From: an uncultured Lachnospiraceae bacterium
GTDB lineage: Bacteria; Bacillota; Clostridia; Lachnospirales; Lachnospiraceae
Assembly (NCBI GenBank): GCA_910580015.1
Contig: CAJTVT010000053.1
Coordinates: 1 to 15,926, forward strand
Direction of reading: 5' to 3'
DNA: 15,926 nucleotides
The notes below the pieces were generated by a model. It ran no database searches, was not told the origin of the DNA, and saw only the letters and a program-made list of their open reading frames with translations. The position numbers and the translations under genes are program-made. Positions within the stretch are counted from its first letter, which is position 1, and every line of letters starts with the position of its first letter. Positions 8,814-14,402 of the stretch are shown piece by piece.

Positions 8814-8951
8814 AACCTTTCTCCCACGAATAATTGTAATTTGAGTTAGTACAATTCTTTTATCAAATATCTGTAAGATTCCACACTTTCAGCAACTTTT
8901 CCAAATATGTCCAGACTCTACAAACAGTAGATATGTGGCGCTAAATGGATA

Positions 8952-8981
8952 ATTTTAGTATACCATAACCGAAGCTGTAAA
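8952..8981 (-). promoter_or_regulatory. Probable promoter of the zinc-ribbon gene
   Basis: On the minus strand -35 TTTACA (8976-8981, 5/6) and -10 TAAAAT (8952-8957, 5/6) are spaced by 18 bp. The predicted start near 8945 gives a leader of about 130 bases. I see no riboswitch or strong hairpin in that leader. Confidence 0.5.
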
Positions 8982-9058
8982 TCTATGATATCTTGTTTCT
9001 CAAAAATGAAAAATGTACAAACGTTTTTCCTGTCACCCGCTTGTGGATGCTATCCCAT

Positions 9059-9072
9059 GTACAAAAATGTAC
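9059..9072. promoter_or_regulatory. Dyad GTACA-N4-TGTAC upstream of the LysR promoter
   Basis: A 5-bp inverted repeat with a 4-base A-tract spacer ends 16 bp before the -35 box of the LysR promoter. A further TGTACA lies 45 bp upstream. It could be an operator, but such a short dyad in AT-rich DNA may be chance. Confidence 0.3.
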
Positions 9073-9088
9073 GAAAAAAAATTTCCCA

Positions 9089-9117
9089 TTGACATATTTA
9101 TAATGGATTCTTATAAT
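9089..9117 (+). promoter_or_regulatory. Fully consensus sigma-A promoter of the LysR gene
   Basis: TTGACA (9089-9094) and TATAAT (9112-9117) are both perfect and exactly 17 bp apart. Transcription should begin near 9124, leaving a leader of about 137 bases before the ATG at 9261. Confidence 0.85.
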
Positions 9118-9137
9118 CTTATCAGGTCTGCATGATC

Positions 9138-9241
9138 TTACTCCAAAAGTTGTATTCGGAGTAATAAATCCTTTGGTGTGAAACTGTATTTTTCACCGAA
9201 TGCAGCCCCCAACCCATATGGTACATTCTGCACAGCAGAAT
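9138..9241 (+). ncRNA. Structured 5' leader with three hairpins before the LysR gene
   Basis: Three successive stems can be drawn in the leader RNA: 9138-9144 with 9158-9164 (7 bp); 9172-9178 with 9194-9200 (7 bp, one G-U), extended past a bulged base by 9180-9183 with 9190-9193; and 9225-9231 with 9235-9241 (7 bp, ACA loop). The last ends about ten bases before the GGAGG at 9251-9255. It could be a regulatory leader, or the last dyad may be a DNA operator. I do not recognise a known riboswitch class. Confidence 0.4.
9227..9239. promoter_or_regulatory. LysR-type T-N11-A dyad, possible autoregulatory site
   Basis: The word TCTGCACAGCAGA fits the T-N11-A dyad form typical of LysR-family binding sites, and the flanking bases extend it to a 7+7 dyad with a 3-base centre (9225-9241). 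It lies between the promoter and start codon of the LysR gene, where binding would be expected to repress. The dyad is visible; binding is inference. Confidence 0.35.
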
Positions 9242-9260
9242 TCCAAAAAAGGAGGCAAAT

Positions 9261-10151
9261 ATGGATATAAACTATGAACTATATAAAGTATTTTACAATG
9301 TTGCAGCCTCCCTGAGTTTTTCAGAAGCCTCAAAAAAGCTGTTTATCTCCCAATCTGCGGTTAGTCAGTCCATCAAAACGCTAGAGCGCAAATTAGGGCA
9401 ACCTCTTTTTATCCGCAGCACGAAAAAAGTGCAGCTCACTCCTGCGGGAAAACTCCTGTTGAAACATATTGAGCCTGCCATCCATCTGATCCAGCGGGGA
9501 GAAGTTCAACTTCTAGATTCCAATACACTTGGTCTGGGACAACTCCATATTGGAGCCAGTGATACTATTTGTCGTTATTTTCTGGTTCCTTATCTGAAAC
9601 AGTTTCACGAACTGTTTCCTGACGTGCCCATTAAAGTGACCAATGCCACCTCTTTGAATTGTGTGGATCTGCTATTTCAGGGAAAGGCGGATATCATTAT
9701 TACCAATTCCCCCAATTCAAGGATGAATAGCTCTCTCATTCGGAAAACAGTTGCTACATTTCATGATGTGTTTACAGCAAATCCCGCTTATTTTCACCTT
9801 CATGAGAAAGAAATTCCTTTCGCAGATTTAAAAGATTATCCTATTCTGATGCTGCAACGAGGAAGCGCTACCCATGAATTTTTGCATCATCTGTTCTTAC
9901 AGAATCAATTGGACTTAACACCAGAAGTAGAATTAAGCAGTAATGACCTGCTGATTGACCTTGCCAGGATCGGGCTTGGAATTGCTTTTATCCCAGATTA
10001 TTGCCTGGCTGAAGATACCAGTGGCCTGCAAATACTTAAAACAAAGGAACCGATACCCGAACGGCAGATCGTCGCTGCCATCAATCCGAATCTTCCGATA
10101 TCTGCTTCCACCAATGAATTTTTGAAATTGCTTCCAGAATTGGAAGTGTAA
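9261..10151 (+). CDS. LysR-family transcriptional regulator
   Basis: This 296-aa protein is a DNA-binding regulator of the LysR family. The N-terminal winged helix-turn-helix (residues 1-60) has the classic sequence SFSEASKKLFISQSAVSQSIKTLE followed by LGQPLFIRSTKKVQLTPAG. The rest (about 90-290) is the type 2 periplasmic-binding-like effector domain, starting LGQLHIGASDTICRYFLVPYL. The length is normal and no key feature is missing. The start is preceded by AAAAAAGGAGG with five bases spacing. It is divergent from the zinc-ribbon gene, which makes that gene a candidate target, but no metabolic gene is nearby from which to guess the effector. A structured leader and a T-N11-A dyad before the gene suggest autoregulation. 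Confidence 0.93.
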   Translation: MDINYELYKVFYNVAASLSFSEASKKLFISQSAVSQSIKTLERKLGQPLFIRSTKKVQLTPAGKLLLKHIEPAIHLIQRGEVQLLDSNTLGLGQLHIGASDTICRYFLVPYLKQFHELFPDVPIKVTNATSLNCVDLLFQGKADIIITNSPNSRMNSSLIRKTVATFHDVFTANPAYFHLHEKEIPFADLKDYPILMLQRGSATHEFLHHLFLQNQLDLTPEVELSSNDLLIDLARIGLGIAFIPDYCLAEDTSGLQILKTKEPIPERQIVAAINPNLPISASTNEFLKLLPELEV

Positions 10152-10268
10152 GTTAAGAAAGGTGTCTGATATCTGAAATATGACAAGTAAAAGGACACCA
10201 CAGCCTTCTTCATGATTCCTGACAATGTATACATAGAAAAGAATTAATTTTCAATGATTTATATTTTA

Positions 10269-10392
10269 GAACATGTCTGAAAAATATTATGCCAAATTCA
10301 AGCAACATATCCCACAATGTCTCCTGAATCTGGCATAATTCTTTTACAGACTTGAGCATATATCTGACAGAAAGCAATGTTCAGACACGTTC
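10269..10392. mobile_element. MITE-like element, 124 bp, 13-bp terminal inverted repeats, TA on both sides
   Basis: The ends GAACATGTCTGAA (10269-10281) and TTCAGACACGTTC (10380-10392) are inverted repeats with one mismatch. A TA dinucleotide flanks each side (10267-10268 and 10393-10394), as expected from TA-targeting IS630/Tc1-mariner type transposition. Inside is a 15-bp stem (10286-10300 with 10325-10339) with one mismatch. It encodes no protein. The left-hand A-C mismatches on the plus strand are G-U in minus-strand RNA, so the element can fold as a long hairpin in the helicase transcript and may serve as its terminator (ATTTTTC follows the inner stem). Family assignment needs other copies. 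Confidence 0.5.
10286..10339 (-). terminator. Probable terminator hairpin of the helicase gene
   Basis: In minus-strand RNA the arms 10325-10339 and 10286-10300 pair over all 15 bases, one pair being G-U. The loop is 24 bases, and the sequence after the stem is ATTTTTCAGAC. It lies about 50 bp after the helicase stop and inside the MITE-like element. The long loop makes it a less than ideal terminator. Confidence 0.45.
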
Positions 10393-12740
10393 TATCTTTC
10401 GCTCCAAAACTCCTCCACTATCTGTCGTACCTTGGACAGATTTACTCTCTGAAAATTCTCCCACTCTCTAGGAAACAAACACTGATATTCCCGCTGCAAG
10501 AACCGTTCATCCAACAACAATATAATTCCCCGATCTTCCGCTGTACGGATCACGCGTCCTGCCGCCTGTAGCACCTTATTCATACCTGGATAGAGAAAAG
10601 CATATTCAAACCCCGCTTTTTCTTTTCGCTGATAAAAATTCTTTAGGATCTCCCGCTCGTTGTTGATCTGAGGCAGTCCTGTTCCCACAATTATCACACC
10701 AATCAACGCTTCCCTCTTTAAGTCAATCCCTTCCGCAAATATTCCTCCCATTACACAAAAGCCAATCAAAGATTTCTCTCGTCCTGCTGAAAAATGCTCC
10801 AAAAACGCTTCCCTTTGCACCTCTCCCATTCCACTCTCCTGGCAGATACAGTCCAGTTCTTCAAACACCCCTTCTCTATTTGCAAAACTGTCCCAGACTT
10901 GATACATCATTTTATAGGAAGGAAAAAATACCATATAATTTCCCTGTTTCCCTTTTGCAGTTTCGTAAATATAAGCAGCTATTTTTTCAAACTCCTGCTG
11001 AGTCCGCCTGGTATACTTGCTGCTGACATCCTCCGCAACTGCAAGTAACCTCTGTTCCTTATCAAATACAGTTTTAGCATACACCGCATAATTGTCCTGG
11101 CAGGTACTTAATAATCCCTTATAATATTGAATCGGCAACAATGTGGCGGAAAAGAAAATGGAGGACTTCCCCTTATCCAAACAAGACTGAAGATTTGCAG
11201 AAGGATTTACACAAAATAATTTCAGCTTAAACCTGCCATCTGCTTCATGCTCTGTGTAAATCACATAATTCTCATCTGCCAACTCATACATATTTAGAAA
11301 ATGCCGCAGTCCAAGATAAAATTCCATTACATCTTTTTTGTCTGGAAAATTCACTTCTTTTTGAAAAAATTCTTCCAACACGGATCCAAGTTGAATCAGG
11401 GCAAAAATCAAATCTCCAATATCATTTAAAATACAATAGTTTTCACACTCACGTTTCAATCTCAGCAGATGCTTGTTACACCGTTCCAACGCTCCAGTGC
11501 ATTTTTTGCTATGGCTCTTAAATATCTTTTTATATTTCAGAAAATCTTCCTTATATATACAGGCACTGTACATCTCCCTCCCCCGGTCCACCAAATTATG
11601 AGCCTCATCCACCAAAAACAGATATTCTCCTTTCAATCCCTCAGAAAAAAAACGCTTCAAATAAACATTGGGATCAAAGACATAATTGTAGTCACAAATG
11701 ATGTCATCCACCCATAAAGAGGCATCCAGGCACATTTCAAAAGGACACACCTGATGCTGCTTGGCCTGAGCCAGCAAAACCTCCCTTGTCATAGAACGCT
11801 CCCCCAAAAGAAGGTCAAAAACAGCCTCATTTACCCTATCATAATGGCCTTTGGCATAGGGACAGTGGACAGGATTACAATCCATCTCTTCACAGAGACA
11901 GAGCTTTTCCTTTGCTGTGATCAGCAATACTCTTCCCAAATATCCCTGTTGACGCAGCAAATCAAAGGTTTCCTTTGCCACAGTGCGGGTAATGGTCCTT
12001 GCCGTCAGATAAAAAATTTTGTCTGCAAATCCTTCTCCCACAGCTTTGACCGCTGGAAACACCGTAGTGATCGTTTTACCTGTTCCTGTAGGCGCCTGAA
12101 TAAAAAGATTCTTCTGCCGGATAATGGTGCGATATACCCCTGCGGCAAGCTCTTTCTGTCCCTCCCGATAGGGAAATGGAAACTGAAGTCCTGCAATCGA
12201 TTGATTGCGTTCCTGCCTCGCCTGATATTGAAACAATGCCCACTTCTCATAGGCAGAAACCACAGAGAGAAACCACTCTTCGATCTCACCAAAAGAATAA
12301 CGCTCCTGAAATCTTCGAATTTCCTCTGTGTCCAAATTACAGTAAGTCATCTGAACAAAAACTTCTGGAAGCTCCTGCTGCAACGCCAGAATATACGCAT
12401 AACATTTTGCCTGTGCAAGATGTACCAAAATGGGAGCTTCCAAAAAATTTACATCCTGGTAAATCCCCTTAATTTCATCTACAGTGACCTGGCCGTCCTT
12501 TATGAGAACTCCATCCGCCCGACCCTCTATGAGAATTACATATTGTTCTCGTTCTATTTCTATTTTTAGTGGGACTTCAGACTGATAATGAATGCCCATA
12601 TTTCTCTGAATTTTTCGGTGAATCCTGTTACCTTCTTGCATTGCCTCTTTCTGCACGGCACGACTGTGACGGTTGTCAATGTCACCAGAACGCAAAATAA
12701 ATTCTACCAGATTTCTTACAGAAATTTTAATCTTTTCCAT
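10392..12740 (-). CDS. PD-(D/E)XK nuclease fused to DinG/XPD-type Fe-S DNA helicase
   Basis: This is a 782-aa protein. Residues 1-180 form a RecB/Cas4-like PD-(D/E)XK nuclease: GNRIHRKI (His41), RADGVLI (Asp76), VDEIKG (Glu89, Lys91) and a QAKCYAYIL helix (Gln110, Tyr114). The rest is a superfamily 2 helicase of the DinG/XPD class: Walker A APTGTGKT (216-223), DEAH box VDEAH (377-381), and motif VI QAAGRVIR (725-732). Between Walker A and DEAH lie Cys281, 283, 288, 293, 332 and 337. Four of these, probably 281 or 283 with 288, 293 and 332, should hold the [4Fe-4S] cluster that separates strands in this class. It presumably acts in DNA repair or in resolving unusual DNA structures. TAGGAG seven bases upstream supports the start. 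No clear promoter is seen directly upstream. The stop codon TAG overlaps the end of the MITE-like element. Confidence 0.9.
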   Translation of the reverse strand: MEKIKISVRNLVEFILRSGDIDNRHSRAVQKEAMQEGNRIHRKIQRNMGIHYQSEVPLKIEIEREQYVILIEGRADGVLIKDGQVTVDEIKGIYQDVNFLEAPILVHLAQAKCYAYILALQQELPEVFVQMTYCNLDTEEIRRFQERYSFGEIEEWFLSVVSAYEKWALFQYQARQERNQSIAGLQFPFPYREGQKELAAGVYRTIIRQKNLFIQAPTGTGKTITTVFPAVKAVGEGFADKIFYLTARTITRTVAKETFDLLRQQGYLGRVLLITAKEKLCLCEEMDCNPVHCPYAKGHYDRVNEAVFDLLLGERSMTREVLLAQAKQHQVCPFEMCLDASLWVDDIICDYNYVFDPNVYLKRFFSEGLKGEYLFLVDEAHNLVDRGREMYSACIYKEDFLKYKKIFKSHSKKCTGALERCNKHLLRLKRECENYCILNDIGDLIFALIQLGSVLEEFFQKEVNFPDKKDVMEFYLGLRHFLNMYELADENYVIYTEHEADGRFKLKLFCVNPSANLQSCLDKGKSSIFFSATLLPIQYYKGLLSTCQDNYAVYAKTVFDKEQRLLAVAEDVSSKYTRRTQQEFEKIAAYIYETAKGKQGNYMVFFPSYKMMYQVWDSFANREGVFEELDCICQESGMGEVQREAFLEHFSAGREKSLIGFCVMGGIFAEGIDLKREALIGVIIVGTGLPQINNEREILKNFYQRKEKAGFEYAFLYPGMNKVLQAAGRVIRTAEDRGIILLLDERFLQREYQCLFPREWENFQRVNLSKVRQIVEEFWSER

Positions 12741-12761
12741 GTATTTCTCCTAACGAGATGA

Positions 12762-12899
12762 AATCCCACAAAGCAGGATTCTCCGCCTGTGACAGATTGC
12801 TTTCACGACATATTTCATTTCCTAATAAGATAAAAAAGAATCCTGCAACGCAGGATTCTCCGCCTGCGGCGGGTTGCTTTTGCAGCATAATTCCTTACC
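12762..12899. repeat. Two 61-bp tandem copies of a structured intergenic repeat
   Basis: Copy 1 is 12762-12822 and copy 2 is 12839-12899, offset 77 bp. Both share GCAGGATTCTCCGCCTG exactly, and most of the other differences are transitions. In minus-strand RNA each copy forms two hairpins: a 5-bp stem with a GGCGG 3' arm and an 8-bp stem of the AATCCTGC...G(C/T)(A/G)GGATT type. Nearly every difference inside these stems changes a Watson-Crick pair to G-U, so pairing is preserved. Copy 2 ends in a good terminator; copy 1 sits in the helicase leader and lacks the T-tract. It may be a repeated intergenic element of the genome. Confidence 0.6.
12830..12858 (-). terminator. Intrinsic terminator at the end of repeat copy 2
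   Basis: On the minus strand a perfect 9-bp stem (GAATCCTGC with GCAGGATTC, plus-strand 12838-12846 and 12850-12858) closes a 3-base loop and is followed directly by TTTTTTATC. This is a textbook terminator, 98 bp upstream of the helicase start, so the helicase needs a promoter below it or controlled read-through. Confidence 0.75.
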
Positions 12900-12923
12900 G
12901 CCGCAGTGCGATCCCTGCGGAGC

Positions 12924-12965
12924 GTTTTTGTTTCATAGGACGCTCTTTCCTATGAAACAAAAAAC
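12924..12965. repeat. Long inverted repeat between the HPr-like gene and the structured repeat
   Basis: GTTTTTGTTTCATAGGA (12924-12940) is complementary to TCCTATGAAACAAAAAAC (12948-12965), apart from one extra A, around a 7-base centre. Neither strand has a T-tract after it, so it is not a simple terminator. On the minus strand its first arm overlaps the T-tract of the HPr-like gene terminator. A competing 5-bp pairing GAGCG/CGCTC is possible, so two folds exclude each other. Confidence 0.7.
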
Positions 12966-13000
12966 TGCCGTTTCATGATATTTTAATCACAAAACGACAG
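12965..13000 (-). terminator. Intrinsic terminator of the HPr-like gene
   Basis: On the minus strand CTGTCGTTT (12992-13000) pairs with AAACGGCAG (12965-12973), one pair being G-U, and TTTTTTGTTTC follows at once. It lies 35 bp after the stop codon. Confidence 0.8.
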
Positions 13001-13034
13001 CCTCTTCTTTCTGTCTATCCTTCAATGTCCGTCA

Positions 13035-13262
13035 TTATGCCACAGTATATTTGCTCAATACATTTTCAAAACTCAGATCTTCACCACCATACTTCACTGT
13101 CAGCTCTTTTTCTACTCCAAGTCCCATTACACCCAAAATAGATTTAGCATCAATAACCATGCGCTGGTAGGAAATGTCTACATCGAAATCACACTTACCA
13201 GCAGCACTTACAAAATCACATACTTCCTCTGCATCTGATAACTTAATTATTTTTTCATTCAT
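13035..13262 (-). CDS. HPr-like protein without the active-site histidine
   Basis: This 75-aa protein has the HPr fold signature DAKSILGVMGLG (38-49), which aligns with the Ser46 region of HPr (NLKSIMGVMSLG), and strand residues around it (FDVDISYQRMVI, ELTVKYGGED). The GLHARPA loop that carries His15 is missing: the equivalent region reads KLSDAEEVCDFV, and the whole protein contains no histidine. It therefore cannot act as a phosphate carrier in sugar uptake. Ser41 at the Ser46 position is kept, so it could be a Crh-like target of HPr kinase or a pure regulator. It is shorter than HPr (about 88 aa), losing part of the last helix. I choose the start at 13262: AAAGGA lies about nine bases upstream, while the ATG at 13292 would add ten residues unlike the family. 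Monocistronic, with its own promoter and terminator. Confidence 0.8.
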   Translation of the reverse strand: MNEKIIKLSDAEEVCDFVSAAGKCDFDVDISYQRMVIDAKSILGVMGLGVEKELTVKYGGEDLSFENVLSKYTVA

Positions 13263-13306
13263 AGTCCTCATCCTTTCTACCTTGCATTTCATCTGAGTTT
13301 TGAAAG

Positions 13307-13335
13307 ATTATGCCACCTTTTCACTTTTTTGTCAA
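13307..13335 (-). promoter_or_regulatory. Sigma-A type promoter of the HPr-like gene
   Basis: On the minus strand -35 TTGACA (13330-13335, perfect) and -10 CATAAT (13307-13312, 5/6) are 17 bp apart. The predicted start near 13300 gives a leader of about 38 bases and supports the start codon at 13262. Confidence 0.8.
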
Positions 13336-13487
13336 ATCTTTCTTATTTTCCTTTTCTCAGAAAAACGCACAAATTCCATGCTTAATCCCCTAAAATTTTG
13401 TGATATCCATTCTTTAAACACAAAATTCCTTCCCTTTTTTTCCTAATTTTTCCTCTTGTTCTTGTTAAATTCCCTATATTTTCCTTC

Positions 13488-13532
13488 AATATTGTTAAAA
13501 ATTGGTCAAATTAGCTAATTTTTCACAATATT
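13488..13532. promoter_or_regulatory. 16-base-arm inverted repeat upstream of the larB promoter
   Basis: Arms 13488-13503 and 13517-13532 are complementary except for one central mismatch, with a 13-base spacer. A separate perfect 14-bp palindrome AAATTAGCTAATTT (13508-13521) overlaps the centre. The repeat ends 25 bp before the -35 box, a suitable place for an activator or distal operator. It has almost no G/C, so a terminator role is unlikely. Confidence 0.4.
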
Positions 13533-13557
13533 TTGGCAATCTCAAAATCTATCTTCC

Positions 13558-13586
13558 TTGACTATTGTGTGGGGAAATCCTATAAT
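13558..13586 (+). promoter_or_regulatory. Sigma-A type promoter of the larBC operon
   Basis: -35 TTGACT (13558-13563) and a perfect -10 TATAAT (13581-13586) are exactly 17 bp apart. The start should be near 13593, which gives a leader of about 48 bases. Confidence 0.82.
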
Positions 13587-13601
13587 TATTCATGAATAAT
13601 T
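13584..13601. promoter_or_regulatory. Perfect 18-bp palindrome over the larB -10 box and start site
   Basis: AATTATTCATGAATAATT is its own reverse complement. It covers the last three bases of the -10 box and the predicted transcription start, the classic place for a repressor operator. In L. plantarum the lar genes are controlled by LarR at a 16-bp palindromic Lar box; I cannot say from memory whether this sequence matches it. Confidence 0.55.
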
Positions 13602-13640
13602 CCGATCAGCAGATGATTTTTCTGCGGAAAAGAGGTTATA

Positions 13641-14402
13641 ATGGTATCACAACATATCTTATCTGTGTTAAAACAGGTACAAGATGGCAACATGGATCTT
13701 CACACGGCATATGAGAAATTAAAAATCAGCCCTTTCGAAGATTTGGGCTATGCCAAAATTGACCATCACCGGGCCATCCGCCAAGGAACGCCAGAAGTCA
13801 TCTACGGTGCTGGAAAGACTACAGAGCAGATGAAAGGAATTATACACTCCTTGCTCTCTCACTGTTCTCAAAATATCCTGATCACCCGTCTTTCCCCGGA
13901 ATCCGCCTCTGAACTTGCGGAACATTTTGATCTTTTTTATGACAAGCTTTCCCATGTGGGAATTGTAAACCACAGACAGGAACTTACTGCTTCTGGCACC
14001 ATCTTGGTTGCCACAGGTGGCACCAGTGATATCCCCGTGGCAGAAGAAGCTGCCCTGACTGCGAGTGTATTGGGCAATCCGGTGGAACGCTTGTATGACG
14101 TGGGAGTTGCTGGTATCCATCGGCTACTATCCCATGCGGAAAGCATCGCAAGTGCCACTGTCATTGTGGCGGTAGCAGGCATGGAAGGCGCCCTTGCCAG
14201 CGTCATTGGAGGTCTTGCTGACTGTCCAGTGATCGCTGTCCCCACCAGTGTCGGTTATGGCGCTAATTTCAACGGGCTGTCTGCTCTTCTTTCCATGTTA
14301 AATTCTTGCGCCAGTGGGGTTAGCGTGGTAAACATTGATAACGGTTTTGGAGCTGGCTATCTCGCCAGCATGATCAATCATATAGGAGGTAATCACTCAT
14401 GA
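13641..14402 (+). CDS. larB: Nickel pincer cofactor biosynthesis protein LarB
   Basis: This 253-aa enzyme performs the first step of nickel-pincer nucleotide synthesis: it carboxylates the pyridinium ring of nicotinic acid adenine dinucleotide at C5 and releases AMP, giving pyridinium-3,5-biscarboxylic acid mononucleotide. The C-terminal half (about 115-253) is PurE-like, with VATGGTSDIPVAEEAA (123-138), VAGMEGALASVIGGL (178-192), and VPTSVGYGANFNGLSALLSMLNSCASGVSVVNIDNGFGAGY (200-240, given as separate motifs in the family). Cys223 in LNSCA corresponds in position to the Cys221 that binds substrate covalently in the L. plantarum enzyme. The length is typical. The start has AGAGG five bases upstream. 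The stop overlaps the larC start as ATGA, so the two are translationally coupled. Confidence 0.94.
   Translation: MVSQHILSVLKQVQDGNMDLHTAYEKLKISPFEDLGYAKIDHHRAIRQGTPEVIYGAGKTTEQMKGIIHSLLSHCSQNILITRLSPESASELAEHFDLFYDKLSHVGIVNHRQELTASGTILVATGGTSDIPVAEEAALTASVLGNPVERLYDVGVAGIHRLLSHAESIASATVIVAVAGMEGALASVIGGLADCPVIAVPTSVGYGANFNGLSALLSMLNSCASGVSVVNIDNGFGAGYLASMINHIGGNHS

Larger units (their letters stand above)
8814..9260. other. 447-bp divergent intergenic region
   Basis: This region contains no plausible gene. The left part is the leader and promoter of the zinc-ribbon gene. The middle (8990-9088) holds three TGTAC words, including TGTACA at 9014-9019 and the dyad GTACA-AAAA-TGTAC at 9059-9072. 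The right part is a consensus promoter and a structured leader for the LysR gene. The dyads are possible regulator binding sites. Confidence 0.7.
13336..13640. other. AT-rich divergent spacer between the HPr-like gene and larB
   Basis: No gene is visible. The plus strand is rich in pyrimidine runs (CCCTTTTTTTCC and similar) at 13425-13485. The right half carries a 16+16 inverted repeat (13488-13532), the larB promoter (13558-13586) and an 18-bp palindrome on its -10 box. Confidence 0.7.

Noticed and set aside
10162..10198. GGTGTC...GACACC hairpin as a LysR gene terminator
   Set aside because: The stem is only six pairs with a loop of about 25 bases, and no T-tract follows.
11754..12569. A 271-codon open frame on the plus strand opposite the helicase gene
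   Set aside because: It lies wholly antisense to well-supported helicase and nuclease motifs, has no convincing ribosome binding site, and its protein is rich in Cys, His, Phe and Leu without any recognisable domain.
13584..13601. The larB palindrome as an ArgR box
   Set aside because: The ArgR consensus has TGAAT and ATTCA half-sites facing outward-to-inward around an AT centre; here the order of half-sites is reversed (ATTCATGAAT).
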